Source: JBBREP01 sp036501845
Lineage (GTDB): Bacteria; Actinomycetota; Acidimicrobiia; IMCC26256; PALSA-610
Assembly (NCBI GenBank): GCA_036501845.1
Contig: DASXZO010000098.1
Span: forward strand, 1 to 64,000
Direction: 5' to 3'
Length of the DNA stretch: 64,000 nucleotides
The translations under genes and the position numbers were made by a program. The notes beneath the pieces are model-generated. The model was not told the DNA's origin. It ran no database searches and worked only from the letters and a program-made list of their open reading frames with translations. Positions 1 to 8,122 of the stretch are shown here, one piece after another; the first letter of the stretch is position 1, and each line of letters starts with the position of its first letter.

Positions 1-57
1 ACCTCTTGTTCGCTTCGCTCACGGGCCGGTGGGCCTTCCCTCGCTGCCGCTCGGCCG

Positions 58-63
58 TATCTT
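58..63 (+). promoter_or_regulatory. -10 box of a leaderless transcript
   Basis: TATCTT lies here, followed by six bases and then the GTG start at 70. The spacing would put the transcription start at the start codon. The same arrangement recurs at several genes in this window, which supports it. No clear -35 is visible. Confidence 0.5.
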
Positions 64-69
64 GGCATC

Positions 70-855
70 GTGCCGGGCACACGGCGGCGACACGTCGGGC
101 GGCCGACCCGAGGCAAGACCGCACCCGAGCGCCTGCGCCGCACCGACGTGTTGAGTGCGCTCCTCGGCGCGCCGCCCTCCCACGCGGCGCTGATGGTGGA
201 CGTCGGCTTCGGTGCCGCGCCCACCACCACGCTCGAGTCGTACGCACGCCTGGGCCGGCGGCGCACCGATCTCCGCGTGATCGGCGTGGAGATCGATCGT
301 GCGCGCGTCGCCGCGGCCGCGCCGCTCGCCGTCGACGGCGCGGTGGAGTTCCGCCTGGGCGGCTTCGATCTCCCGCTCACGGCGGACGAGCCGCCGGGCC
401 TCGTGCGCGCCATGAACGTGCTGCGTCAGTATCCCGAGGCGGAGCATGCCGGCGCGATGGCGTTGATGTCGGGCCATCTCGCCGATGGCGGTTTGCTGCT
501 CGAAGGTACGAGCACGCCTTCGGGCCGCCTGTTCACCGCCAATCTCGTGCGTCGCGCCGGCAACGAGACGGTGTTCGTGGGCGTGGTGCTCTCGGCAAAC
601 CTGCGCCGAGCGTGGGAACCACGCGAGATGCAGACCGTGCTCCCGAAGAATCTCATCCACCGTGGCGAACCGGGCGGTGCGATCGACGCGGCGTTCGGAG
701 TGTGGGACCGCGCCATCGCCGAGGCCCGCCGCGAGCGGCTCGCGCCAGCGGCTGTGTTCGCCCGCGCCGCGCACGTCGCCGCGCCGGCATTCGGCGGTGC
801 CGATCTGCGCCCGGCGCTGCTCGCTCGCGGCTTCTTCGTCACGCGACTGCGATGA
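70..855 (+). CDS. SAM-dependent methyltransferase-like protein
   Basis: 261-residue protein with class I methyltransferase features: a glycine-rich motif I (VDVGFG, residues about 43-48), an acidic motif II ending beta-strand 2 (VIGVEID, about 69-75), and a later GGLLLEGT strand. The substrate is not evident. The GTG start at 70 is chosen because a TATCTT -10 box ends six bases upstream, so translation is probably leaderless. The 3' end overlaps the convergent transporter gene by 17 bases, so no terminator separates them. Sure about the fold, not about the reaction. Confidence 0.7.
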   Translation: MPGTRRRHVGRPTRGKTAPERLRRTDVLSALLGAPPSHAALMVDVGFGAAPTTTLESYARLGRRRTDLRVIGVEIDRARVAAAAPLAVDGAVEFRLGGFDLPLTADEPPGLVRAMNVLRQYPEAEHAGAMALMSGHLADGGLLLEGTSTPSGRLFTANLVRRAGNETVFVGVVLSANLRRAWEPREMQTVLPKNLIHRGEPGGAIDAAFGVWDRAIAEARRERLAPAAVFARAAHVAAPAFGGADLRPALLARGFFVTRLR

Positions 856-1687
856 GCACCACGGCGAGCGCGGCCACGCCGAGCGCAACGCGCTGGTGAA
901 TCACCAATCGCTCGTCGAGCACGAACCGTGCGAGCACGAGCGTGCTCGCGGGGTAGAGCGCGCCGATCACGCCGACGATCGCCAGGTCGCCGTGGCGCGA
1001 GGCGGTAAGGAACACGGCGTTGGCGAGCACGTCGCCCACGCCGGCCGCGACGGTGATGGCGAGCGCGGTGTTGCGCACTCGCAGCGGAGCGTGGCGCACG
1101 CGTGACACCACGAGGTAGAGCACACATGCCGCGAGACGCGCCGACACGATCGGCCACAGTCCCGCGCCGTGGTGGGTTTCCGACAATAGGGAGAAGAACC
1201 CACCGAAACCCGCGCCGGCGAGTATTGCGGGCATCAGCGATCGTGTGGCCGACGCCAAACCGGTGCCGCTGCCGCTCGCACCGCCGCCGAACATCGCCAC
1301 CGCGGCGATCGCGAGCACGATGCCGATCGCCGCGGCGATCGTCGGCCGCTCGCCGAGCAACAGGCCCACGCCAACGGGAACCGCGGCGGAGACCACGCCG
1401 GTCACCGGTGAGACCACGCTCATCGTGCCGAGCGCGAGGGCGCGGTAGAAGAGCGCGAGGCCGACGCCTCCGCAGATGCCCGCGGCCGCGCCCCACGCGA
1501 AGTCGCTGAGCGTCACATGTGACGCGCCGTAGATCGGCGCGACGATCGCGATACCGACGAGGCCGACGAGCTGGGTCACGAACACCACGCCGAACGTCGA
1601 GCCGTTGCGCCGCACGGCCATGCCGCCGGCGAAGTCGGCCGATCCGTAGAGCGCGGCGGAAACCAGCGCGAAGGCGATCGCGACCAG
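839..1687 (-). CDS. DMT/EamA-family membrane transporter
   Basis: Multi-pass membrane protein of the drug/metabolite transporter superfamily, with two EamA halves and about ten hydrophobic segments. The first ATG is at 1621, but the open frame continues upstream and encodes LVAIAFALVSAALYGSADF, the expected first EamA helix. The only usable codon there is CTG at 1687, preceded by GAGGT at a suitable distance, so a rare CTG start is proposed. A stop codon lies just upstream (1697-1699). It follows the EthD-like gene on the same strand with a 29-base gap, which suggests an operon. Substrate unknown. Confidence 0.75.
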   Translation of the reverse strand: MVAIAFALVSAALYGSADFAGGMAVRRNGSTFGVVFVTQLVGLVGIAIVAPIYGASHVTLSDFAWGAAAGICGGVGLALFYRALALGTMSVVSPVTGVVSAAVPVGVGLLLGERPTIAAAIGIVLAIAAVAMFGGGASGSGTGLASATRSLMPAILAGAGFGGFFSLLSETHHGAGLWPIVSARLAACVLYLVVSRVRHAPLRVRNTALAITVAAGVGDVLANAVFLTASRHGDLAIVGVIGALYPASTLVLARFVLDERLVIHQRVALGVAALAVVLIAVA

Positions 1688-1716
1688 AGCCGGACCTCAG
1701 CGGCGCGACGCAGCGC

Positions 1717-2478
1717 TCATGCGCGGTCGAACCAGTCCCACTGCCACGGCGTGATCGTCTCAAGGGTCGCGCGCATATCGGTGCTGGCCACACCGTGGCG
1801 CCGCGACTCGCGCGCGTGATCGAGCGAGGCGAGTGCATCGCTCGTGGCGTCGGGATCGCCGTCGATCCACACGAGCGCGATGCGCCGCGGGCCCGGTCGC
1901 CACACGTGCCCGTCGAATCGCGACGACGTCTCGAACTGCCACACGCCAGCGACGCCCTCGACCTCGCACAACGCGGGCGCATGCTCGTCACGCCACCATG
2001 TGGCGTAGCGCTCACGCTCGTGATCGTCGCCGACGAGCGACTCGACGATCACGTGCACGCCGCGGTGCGGCCGGTAGGGCACCGCTTCGGCCGACACCAG
2101 CACGCGCGCTGCAGCCCGCGCGTCGACGAGTTCGAACGGACCCGAAAGATGCGAGTGCCGCTCCCGATGAAAACGCCCCAAACGCCCGAGCTGCTTGCCG
2201 AGGTCGAGGAATTCGGTGAGCGTGGTGTCGAGCGGGTCGCGCATCAGGTAGAGCGTCATGTAGTGCACGCGGTCGAAGGGCGCGACCGCCACGGTGTCGC
2301 CGGCTTGTGAACTCGTGCGGCGAGCCGGTGGCCATACCCAGCGCTGGCCGAACACGATGCCGTCGAGCGGATACTGCTCGGGCATGTGATCGAGCTGGTG
2401 CCACTCGTTGTACGAATGATGTGCTTGGGGGTCGGTCACCTCGGTGAATGAGAAAAATCCCGCGCTGACCTTCGCCAC
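1717..2478 (-). CDS. EthD-like dimeric alpha/beta-barrel protein
   Basis: 253 residues without signal peptide or membrane segments. Two similar halves are visible: NEWHQLDHMPEQYPLDG near residue 24 and a WWRDEHAPALCEVEGV stretch near 160. This pattern of Trp/His/Asp around a short helix resembles EthD-like ferredoxin-fold proteins that act as small dimeric enzymes or binding proteins. Translation starts at GTG 2478. It is divergent from the sulfatase gene, with 56 bases between them, and lies upstream of the DMT transporter. The specific reaction is unknown and the family placement is inference from the motif pattern. Confidence 0.6.
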   Translation of the reverse strand: MAKVSAGFFSFTEVTDPQAHHSYNEWHQLDHMPEQYPLDGIVFGQRWVWPPARRTSSQAGDTVAVAPFDRVHYMTLYLMRDPLDTTLTEFLDLGKQLGRLGRFHRERHSHLSGPFELVDARAAARVLVSAEAVPYRPHRGVHVIVESLVGDDHERERYATWWRDEHAPALCEVEGVAGVWQFETSSRFDGHVWRPGPRRIALVWIDGDPDATSDALASLDHARESRRHGVASTDMRATLETITPWQWDWFDRA

Positions 2479-2522
2479 CTACGGAGTCTTGCACGCGACT
2501 TCGATCACCGACGGTGCCCGAC

Positions 2523-2528
2523 TAGAAC
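2523..2528 (+). promoter_or_regulatory. -10-like box before sulfatase gene
   Basis: TAGAAC is followed by six bases and the ATG at 2535. The spacing matches the leaderless pattern seen elsewhere here, although the last base differs from TAnnnT. Confidence 0.35.
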
Positions 2529-2534
2529 GATCCG

Positions 2535-4106
2535 ATGCTCACTCGCCGTTCAACCCGAGTCACGGCCGGTGTCGTCGCGATCGTGCTGCTCGCGGCGGCG
2601 TGCAGCAGCTCGAAATCGTCGAGCAAGAAGACGACCACGACGCCGCCCAGCACTGCGAGTGGCTCGACGACGACACCCATCGCGAGGGGCAAACCGAACA
2701 TCGTGTTCGTGCTGGCCGACGACCTCGACCTACGCGAGATCTCCTACCTGCCGTCAGTGCGCCGCCTCGTCGCCGCGCAGGGCATGACGCTCGACAACTA
2801 CTTCGTGAGCAACTCGTTGTGCTGCCCGTCGCGCACCACGATGCTGCGCGGTGAATATGCGCACGACACAGGCGTGGAAGCGAACTCGGGAGCGAGCGGT
2901 GGCTTCAACGCCGCGTTCCAACACGGCGACACCGCCGAAACCATCGGCAACTGGATGCAGTCGGCGGGTTACGCCACCGCGCTGTTCGGCAAGTTCCTCA
3001 ACGGCTATCCGGGCAAGGCCGGCCGCACGTACGAGCCGACGGGCTGGACCGACTGGGGCGGCGCGCCCGACTCGCCGCAGGCCTACGCCGAGTACAACTA
3101 CGACGTGATCCGCAACGGCAAGCGGATCCACTACGGGAAGAAGAACACCGACTACGGCACCACCGTGTACACGGGGTACGCCAAGAACTTCATCCAGACC
3201 GAGGTGCAGAAGCAGCAGTCGTTCTTCATGTACCTCGCCTACTTCGCACCGCACCAGCCGGCCACGCCCGCCCCACGCGATCTCAAGAAGTTCCCCACCG
3301 CGATCGCGCCGCGTATCCCGTCGTACAACGTGGCGAGCAACCCCGACGAGCCGGCGTGGCTGCGCAAGGTGCCCAAGATGTCGCCGACGCTGATCGGCGA
3401 GGTCGACGCGCTGTACCGGCGCCGCATCCGTTCGCTGCAAGCCGTCGACCGTGACGTGACCCAGATCTACAACGAGCTGAAGGGCGACGGCCAGCTCGAC
3501 AACACGTACTTCATCTTCACGTCGGACAACGGCTTCCACCTCGGCGAGCACCGGCTCCCGGCCGGCAAGCGCACGCCGTACGAAGACGACATCCATGTGC
3601 CGTTCTTCATCCGAGGCCCCGGAATCACCCCGGGTTCACACAGCAATGCAATGGCCGGCAACGTCGACCTCGCCGAGACGTTCGGCGCGATCGGCGGCGC
3701 CAAGCTCCCGTCGATCGAGGAGGGGCGTTCGCTCCTCGGCGTGTTCCACGGTGACGACGCGTCCGACACCCGCAAGGCGTATCTGCTCGAACACTGGCCC
3801 GAACCGGGAGCCAGCGACGACGACGTGAACCCGGCCACCAACGGCGTGCTCGCCGCGGCGGAGCCGGCCGACATCCCGCAGTACTACGGGGTGCGCACGG
3901 GCAAGCTCACCTACGTGGAGTACGACACCGGCGACCGCGAGCTCTACGACATCGCCACCGATCCGTACGAGCTCCACAACCTGGCGCCGCATGCGTCGAA
4001 GGCGACGCTCGACGAGTGGCACCGCTACCTCGTGCCGCTCGAGACCTGTCACGGCGAGCAATGCGTCGTCGACGACGCCAAACCGCCGCCCACCGCCACG
4101 CATTGA
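2535..4106 (+). CDS. Sulfatase, lipoprotein-anchored
   Basis: 523-residue arylsulfatase-family enzyme that would hydrolyse sulfate esters outside the membrane. It has a lipoprotein signal with Cys23 (LLAAAC), then a Ser/Thr-rich linker. The catalytic domain starts at PNIVFVLADD (residues about 54-63), whose Asp pair binds calcium. The signature C-x-P-S-R is at residues 96-100, and Cys96 is the residue converted to formylglycine. FTSDNGFHLGEH in the second half supplies further metal and active-site residues. The architecture is closest to N-acetylglucosamine-6-sulfatase or heparan-type sulfatases. No formylglycine-generating enzyme is in the window. Confidence 0.9.
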   Translation: MLTRRSTRVTAGVVAIVLLAAACSSSKSSSKKTTTTPPSTASGSTTTPIARGKPNIVFVLADDLDLREISYLPSVRRLVAAQGMTLDNYFVSNSLCCPSRTTMLRGEYAHDTGVEANSGASGGFNAAFQHGDTAETIGNWMQSAGYATALFGKFLNGYPGKAGRTYEPTGWTDWGGAPDSPQAYAEYNYDVIRNGKRIHYGKKNTDYGTTVYTGYAKNFIQTEVQKQQSFFMYLAYFAPHQPATPAPRDLKKFPTAIAPRIPSYNVASNPDEPAWLRKVPKMSPTLIGEVDALYRRRIRSLQAVDRDVTQIYNELKGDGQLDNTYFIFTSDNGFHLGEHRLPAGKRTPYEDDIHVPFFIRGPGITPGSHSNAMAGNVDLAETFGAIGGAKLPSIEEGRSLLGVFHGDDASDTRKAYLLEHWPEPGASDDDVNPATNGVLAAAEPADIPQYYGVRTGKLTYVEYDTGDRELYDIATDPYELHNLAPHASKATLDEWHRYLVPLETCHGEQCVVDDAKPPPTATH

Positions 4107-4142
4107 CGCGTGTCGAAGGTCGGTTGATCGTCGGCTCGTGCG

Positions 4143-4574
4143 TTACGTGCAGTCGGCGCACACGCCGACGAGGTCGAGGCGATGGCCGTCGGCCTGGAAT
4201 TTGGCGCGTGACGCGACGCGGCGCAGCGCTTGCGCGAGGTCGGCTTCGAGTGCCGCGGGAACGGTGAAGTCGCCCACCGAGCCGCACGACGAACAGATCA
4301 GGTGGTGGTGGTGCTCGGTGAGGTCCTCGGCGAGCTCGAAGCGGGCGAAGTCGCCGTTCGTGAGGATCCGCCGCACCACGCCGGCGCGTTCGAGCACCAC
4401 CAGGTTGCGGTAGAGCGAGCTCTGCGCGAGCGAGCTGTCGGCGTCGAGCAGGTCGGCGATGCTCTGGGGCCGGTCGGCCTCTGCAAGCAGGTCGACGACC
4501 GCGTGCCGACGTGTGGTGTAGCGCTGATCGACGGCGCGCACGCGGGCCGAGGCAACGGTGTGCAGATCCGCCAT
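4143..4574 (-). CDS. Fur-family metalloregulator, probably Zur-like
   Basis: 143 residues from the ATG at 4574. An upstream in-frame ATG exists, but the extra residues do not look like the family. The N-terminal winged helix includes TRRHAVVDLL and LAQSSLYRNLVVLERAGVV. The dimerisation domain carries the metal site HHHHLICSSCG and a C-terminal CADC pair that would hold structural zinc. Fur members sense iron, zinc, manganese or peroxide. Proximity to a zinc ABC importer with a Zur-like box (about 0.9 kb away) favours Zur. A TATGGT -10-like box lies about nine bases before the start. Confidence 0.85.
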   Translation of the reverse strand: MADLHTVASARVRAVDQRYTTRRHAVVDLLAEADRPQSIADLLDADSSLAQSSLYRNLVVLERAGVVRRILTNGDFARFELAEDLTEHHHHLICSSCGSVGDFTVPAALEADLAQALRRVASRAKFQADGHRLDLVGVCADCT

Positions 4575-4647
4575 GCGTTCACGACCATAGCCGAAGTGAG
4601 AACGCATGAGAATCGAGGGGCAGTGGCAGATTGATTTCGAGCGACCC

Positions 4648-5105
4648 TCAGTCCTGGCAGGAAGCACCGATCTCGATGACATCCGAGATTGTCTCGCGCC
4701 ACGACAATTGCACGATGACGGTGCAGGCGAACCCGCCCCCGAACGCCGTCTCGACCTTTGCGATCACGAGCGGACCCGCGGCCTCCTTGTACTCGGCAAT
4801 TCCGTAGAGTCGGATGACCTTTGGCAACGTTGCTGACCGGTGCCAGATGTCGATCACGAGTTGCTTGGTCAACCCTGGCACGCGGTAGCGGACGCCGGGA
4901 GGCCGTAGGCGTCTATCTTGATCTCGCCGCCCCCGGCCGTCGCCGTCTTCGCCCGTGTCGTTGCCGTCATCCGAGTGTTGCTCGCACATCCGGCCGCCAT
5001 GCTCGCCACGAGCAGCCCCGGGACCGACAGCGTCAGCGATCCGACGGAAGGATTGTCGCACGACGAGATGCACCTGACTCGGCGGGTAGGTGGGTCGCTG
5101 TTCAC
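4648..5105 (-). pseudogene. Frameshifted small lipoprotein gene
   Basis: Two overlapping minus-strand frames read as one protein if joined. From GTG 5105 the first frame gives a signal peptide (SVGSLTLSVPGLLVASMAAGC, with a lipobox Cys) and ends at a TGA at 4869-4871 after ASATACQG. The second frame continues as LTKQLVIDIWHRSATLPKV to the stop at 4648, with Cys-containing strands such as FACTVIVQLSW. The switch lies at a GGG run in CCAGGGTTGACC. Adding one G restores a single frame of about 153 codons. A real frameshift and a homopolymer sequencing error cannot be distinguished here. No known family recognised. Confidence 0.5.
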
Positions 5106-5135
5106 CCGTGCGCCATTCCGGTCGATACGCGAGCG

Positions 5136-5348
5136 ATGCACGAGTGGGTCGCTGATCACCCCGTGAGATGGGGCGTCGCGGCAGGCGCGCTGTTCTTTAT
5201 CGTCGGTGCACTCAACGGTCTGCTCGTCGCTGCCGTTGTCGCTGCGCCGCTGTTCGGCGTCCTCAACTGGTGGATCTGGCGAACGGGTGGCCCGGCGCAC
5301 GGATGGCGCGCCGCGATACTCCGGCGCTACCCACCGCGTTCACACTGA
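5136..5348 (+). CDS. Small two-helix membrane protein
   Basis: 70 residues with two hydrophobic stretches, GVAAGALFFIVGALNGLLVA and a following segment ending in FGVLNWWIWR, and a basic tail (RRYPPRSH). ATG 5136 is chosen because the frame upstream has no protein-like character. It is divergent from the frameshifted lipoprotein gene and precedes the zinc importer. Similar small membrane proteins of unknown role are common in actinobacteria. No function can be assigned. Confidence 0.5.
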   Translation: MHEWVADHPVRWGVAAGALFFIVGALNGLLVAAVVAAPLFGVLNWWIWRTGGPAHGWRAAILRRYPPRSH

Positions 5349-5487
5349 GCCACCAGCAGAATTGAGCGCTCCGCGACGCCTTCGGCGATCAGCTCCGCCC
5401 CACCACTTGTCATGTCCACATTGTATCGAACATATGTGCGTAATACAGGAGGTATTCCAGCGGGGTGCGTTGGTGCGATTTGGCATC

Positions 5488-5514
5488 TGAAAATGAGAAC
5501 GGCTTTCATTATCG
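5488..5514 (+). promoter_or_regulatory. Zur-like operator overlapping the znuA promoter
   Basis: TGAAAATGAGAACGGCTTTC continues into ATTATCG and forms an imperfect palindrome of the type GAxAATGA...TCATTxTC, resembling actinobacterial Zur boxes (AT-rich, TGAAAATGA half-sites). It ends two bases before the ATG at 5517 and contains a possible -10 (CATTAT). A bound repressor would cover the promoter. The AT-rich stretch stands out from the GC-rich surroundings. Confidence 0.6.
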
Positions 5515-5516
5515 GT

Positions 5517-6416
5517 ATGCGCCGGACCGTCGTCGTGGTTGTGCTCGCTGCTTGCTTCGGCGCGGCGGCGGGCTGCTCGAGTTCGGCACCTGACACACAC
5601 GGTCGCATTCCGGTGGTGGCCGCCGAGAACTTCTGGGGCAACATCGCCAGCCAGATCGGCGGTGCGCGCGTGCACGTGACGTCGCTCATCAGCGACCCGA
5701 ACGCCGACCCGCACCTCTACGAGTCGGATGCACGCGCCGCCGAGTCGGTCGCCGCGGCGCGGGTAGTGATCGTGAACGGCGCGGGCTACGACGACTTCGT
5801 GGGCAAGCTGCTCGGCTCGACATCGGGTCACCGTTCGGTGATCACCGCGGCCGAGCTCGCGCCGAAGGTGCGGCAGGACGCGAACCCTCACCTCTGGTAC
5901 GACCTCACGCGCGTGCGGGCGATGGCCGCGACCATGGAGCAGGCGTTCGCGCGCGACGACGCCGCGCATTCGAGTGAGTTTGCGGCCAACGAGAGGCACT
6001 TCGACGCCGCACTGCAGCCGATCGACGACGTAATCGCGACGATCCGGACTCACTTCCCTCACGCGCCTGTGGCCTACACCGAGCGCGTGCCCGGCTACCT
6101 GCTGCAAGCCGCGGGTCTCGATGTGGTGACGCCGTCCGGGTTTGCGCGCGCCATCGAGGACGGCAACGAACCGAGTGCCGCCGATACGCAACGCATGAAG
6201 TCGCTGGTATCACAACACCGGCTGCGCGTGTTGCTCTACAACGCGCAAGCTACGAGCAAGGTCACGAGCAGTGTGCGCACCGAAGCCCGCAACGCGGGCG
6301 TTCCGGTGATCGCGGTGACCGAGACCATGCCGGTGCACGCCGGGTCGTACCAAGCGTGGCAGCTTGCGCAAGCGACTGAGTTGTTGCACGCGCTCGAAGA
6401 GAGCGCGTCGTCATGA
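5517..6416 (+). CDS. znuA: Zinc ABC transporter substrate-binding lipoprotein
   Basis: About 299 residues of the ZnuA/TroA cluster A-I family, which captures Zn(II) (or Mn(II)) outside the membrane. Lipoprotein signal MRRTVVVVVLAACFGAAAGC. Metal ligands expected in the family are visible: NADPHLYE (His), NPHLWYD (His), and a Glu in the later TERVPGYLLQAAG region in place of the usual His. The ATG at 5517 is taken as the start because it gives a normal signal peptide. An in-frame ATG at 5493 would lie inside the Zur-like box. The stop overlaps the ATPase start by four bases, so the three genes form a coupled operon. Confidence 0.85.
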   Translation: MRRTVVVVVLAACFGAAAGCSSSAPDTHGRIPVVAAENFWGNIASQIGGARVHVTSLISDPNADPHLYESDARAAESVAAARVVIVNGAGYDDFVGKLLGSTSGHRSVITAAELAPKVRQDANPHLWYDLTRVRAMAATMEQAFARDDAAHSSEFAANERHFDAALQPIDDVIATIRTHFPHAPVAYTERVPGYLLQAAGLDVVTPSGFARAIEDGNEPSAADTQRMKSLVSQHRLRVLLYNAQATSKVTSSVRTEARNAGVPVIAVTETMPVHAGSYQAWQLAQATELLHALEESASS

Positions 6417-7285
6417 CCAACTCGAACGAGCCGCTCGTACACGTCGACGACGCCACGATGGCTTTCGGCGCCCGGGTGCTGTGGGAGCACCTCGACCTCG
6501 AAGCGCACGCGGGCGAGTTGCTCGCGGTGCTCGGTCCCAACGGGGCCGGTAAGAGCACGTTGCTCGACGTGTTGCTCGGCATCACGCACCTCACCGCGGG
6601 CACGGTCGAGGTGATGGGAGCGCCGGCCGGACGCCGGCCTCGCGCCATCGGCTACGTGCCGCAGCAGAAGGCGTTTCCCCGCGACCTCCCGATCCGCGGG
6701 CGCGACCTGGTGCGGCTCGGGCTCGACGGCCACCGGTACGGAGTGCCACTCCGCTCCACACGGGTGCGGACCGTGGTCGACACCGCCATCGCCGCGGTCG
6801 GCGCCTCGGAATATGCCGATCGACCGATCGGCACGCTGTCGGGCGGTGAGCAGCAACGGCTCCGTGTGGCTCAGGCCGTGGTGGGTGAACCGCAGCTGTT
6901 GCTGTGCGACGAACCCCTGCTCTCGCTCGACCTCGCGCAGCAGCACGCCGTGACCGCGCTGATCGACACACAACGCAACACGCGCGGTTGCGGCGTCGTG
7001 TTCGTGACGCACGACATCAATCCGGTGCTCGACTACGTGGATCGAGTGCTCTACATCGTCGACGGGCGCTGGGCCGTCGGCGCCGCCTCCGAGGTGATGC
7101 ACAGCGAGCAACTCAGCCGGCTCTACGGCACTCCGGTCGACGTGCTCGAGCTCGGAGGGAGGCTCGTGGTGGTGGGCGCTCACGATTCGGGGCTCGGCGA
7201 CGCCCACGATCATCACCACCACGACGAGCACGAGCACTTGCATGCCCACGACGTCCACGACGCGCACGCAAGGGACGGGCTGTGA
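6413..7285 (+). CDS. znuC: Zinc ABC transporter ATPase with His-rich tail
   Basis: 290 residues. Walker A GPNGAGKST (about residues 42-50), ABC signature LSGGEQQRL, Walker B LLLCDEPLLSLD and the switch His in FVTHD are intact. It energises import by the permease encoded immediately downstream. Unusually, the last 30 or so residues hold about 12 histidines mixed with Asp and Glu (for example AHDHHHHDEHEHLHAHD). Such tails are typical of zinc-binding proteins and suggest cytoplasmic zinc buffering or sensing. Start ATG overlaps the znuA stop (ATGA). The stop overlaps the next GTG start. Confidence 0.88.
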   Translation: MTNSNEPLVHVDDATMAFGARVLWEHLDLEAHAGELLAVLGPNGAGKSTLLDVLLGITHLTAGTVEVMGAPAGRRPRAIGYVPQQKAFPRDLPIRGRDLVRLGLDGHRYGVPLRSTRVRTVVDTAIAAVGASEYADRPIGTLSGGEQQRLRVAQAVVGEPQLLLCDEPLLSLDLAQQHAVTALIDTQRNTRGCGVVFVTHDINPVLDYVDRVLYIVDGRWAVGAASEVMHSEQLSRLYGTPVDVLELGGRLVVVGAHDSGLGDAHDHHHHDEHEHLHAHDVHDAHARDGL

Positions 7286-8115
7286 TCGCGCTGTCGTTCT
7301 ATCTGAATCAGCCGTTCGCGCAGCACGCGCTGCTCGCCGGCGCGCTCGTGGCGCTCTCGTGCGGGCTCATCGGGCCGTTCGTGGTGACGCGGCAGATGGC
7401 GTTCGCGGTGCACGGCACGAGCGAGCTGGCCTTCACCGGAGCCGCGGCCGGCCTCTTGATCGCCGACAACGCGGTGGCCGGTGCACTCGTGGGTGCGCTC
7501 GTCGTCGCGACGGTGATCGGCGCGCTCAGTGTGCGCGAACGCGAGCGCGATTCCGCCATCGGCGTGGTGCTCGCGTTCGGCCTCGGCATCGGTGTGTTGT
7601 TGCTCGGCTACTACCACGGCAACGCCACGGCGGCCACGAACATCCTGTTCGGCGACATCTTCGGCGTGAGCAACGACCAGTTGGTCGGGCTCGTCGTGAT
7701 CGGCCTCATCGTGACCGTGGCGATGCTCGTGCTGTTTCGTCCGCTGCTGTTCGCCTCGGTCGACCCGCGAGTGGCCGGCGCGCGCGGGTTGAGAGTGCGC
7801 ACGCTCGGCATCGTGTTCCTGCTCGTGCTCGCGTTCGCGGTGACCGAGGCCGCGCAGATCGTCGGCACGCTGCTCGTGCTGAGCCTCGCGATCACGCCGG
7901 CGGCCGCGGCGCAACGCTGGTCGGCCCGCCCGCTCACCGTCACCGCGCTGTCGATCGGTTTCGCGCTCGTCGCGTGCGTCGGCGGGATCCTCGCCGGGCT
8001 CGCGAGCAGCACAGTGAAACCGAGCGTGTTCGTCACGAGCTTCAGCTTCGGCCTCTACGCGATCTCGCGGATCGTGGCGGCGGTGCGTTCCCGCGTGAGT
8101 CCTGCTTCGGTCTGA
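7282..8115 (+). CDS. znuB: Zinc ABC transporter permease
   Basis: 277-residue ZnuB/TroC-family permease with about eight hydrophobic helices. Recognisable features are VTRQMAFAVHGTSELAFTGA near the N-terminus and the later VTEAAQIVGTLLVLSLAITPAAAA, both typical of metal ABC-3 permeases. GTG at 7282 overlaps the ATPase stop (GTGA), which indicates translational coupling. The gene ends seven bases from the convergent beta-helix gene, leaving no room for a terminator. Confidence 0.88.
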   Translation: MIALSFYLNQPFAQHALLAGALVALSCGLIGPFVVTRQMAFAVHGTSELAFTGAAAGLLIADNAVAGALVGALVVATVIGALSVRERERDSAIGVVLAFGLGIGVLLLGYYHGNATAATNILFGDIFGVSNDQLVGLVVIGLIVTVAMLVLFRPLLFASVDPRVAGARGLRVRTLGIVFLLVLAFAVTEAAQIVGTLLVLSLAITPAAAAQRWSARPLTVTALSIGFALVACVGGILAGLASSTVKPSVFVTSFSFGLYAISRIVAAVRSRVSPASV

Positions 8116-8122
8116 CTCGGTG

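Noticed and set aside
5442..5456. AATACAGGAGGTATT inverted repeat with a strong ribosome site before znuA
   Set aside because: No in-frame start codon lies at a usable distance after AGGAGG, so it is not taken as the znuA start signal.
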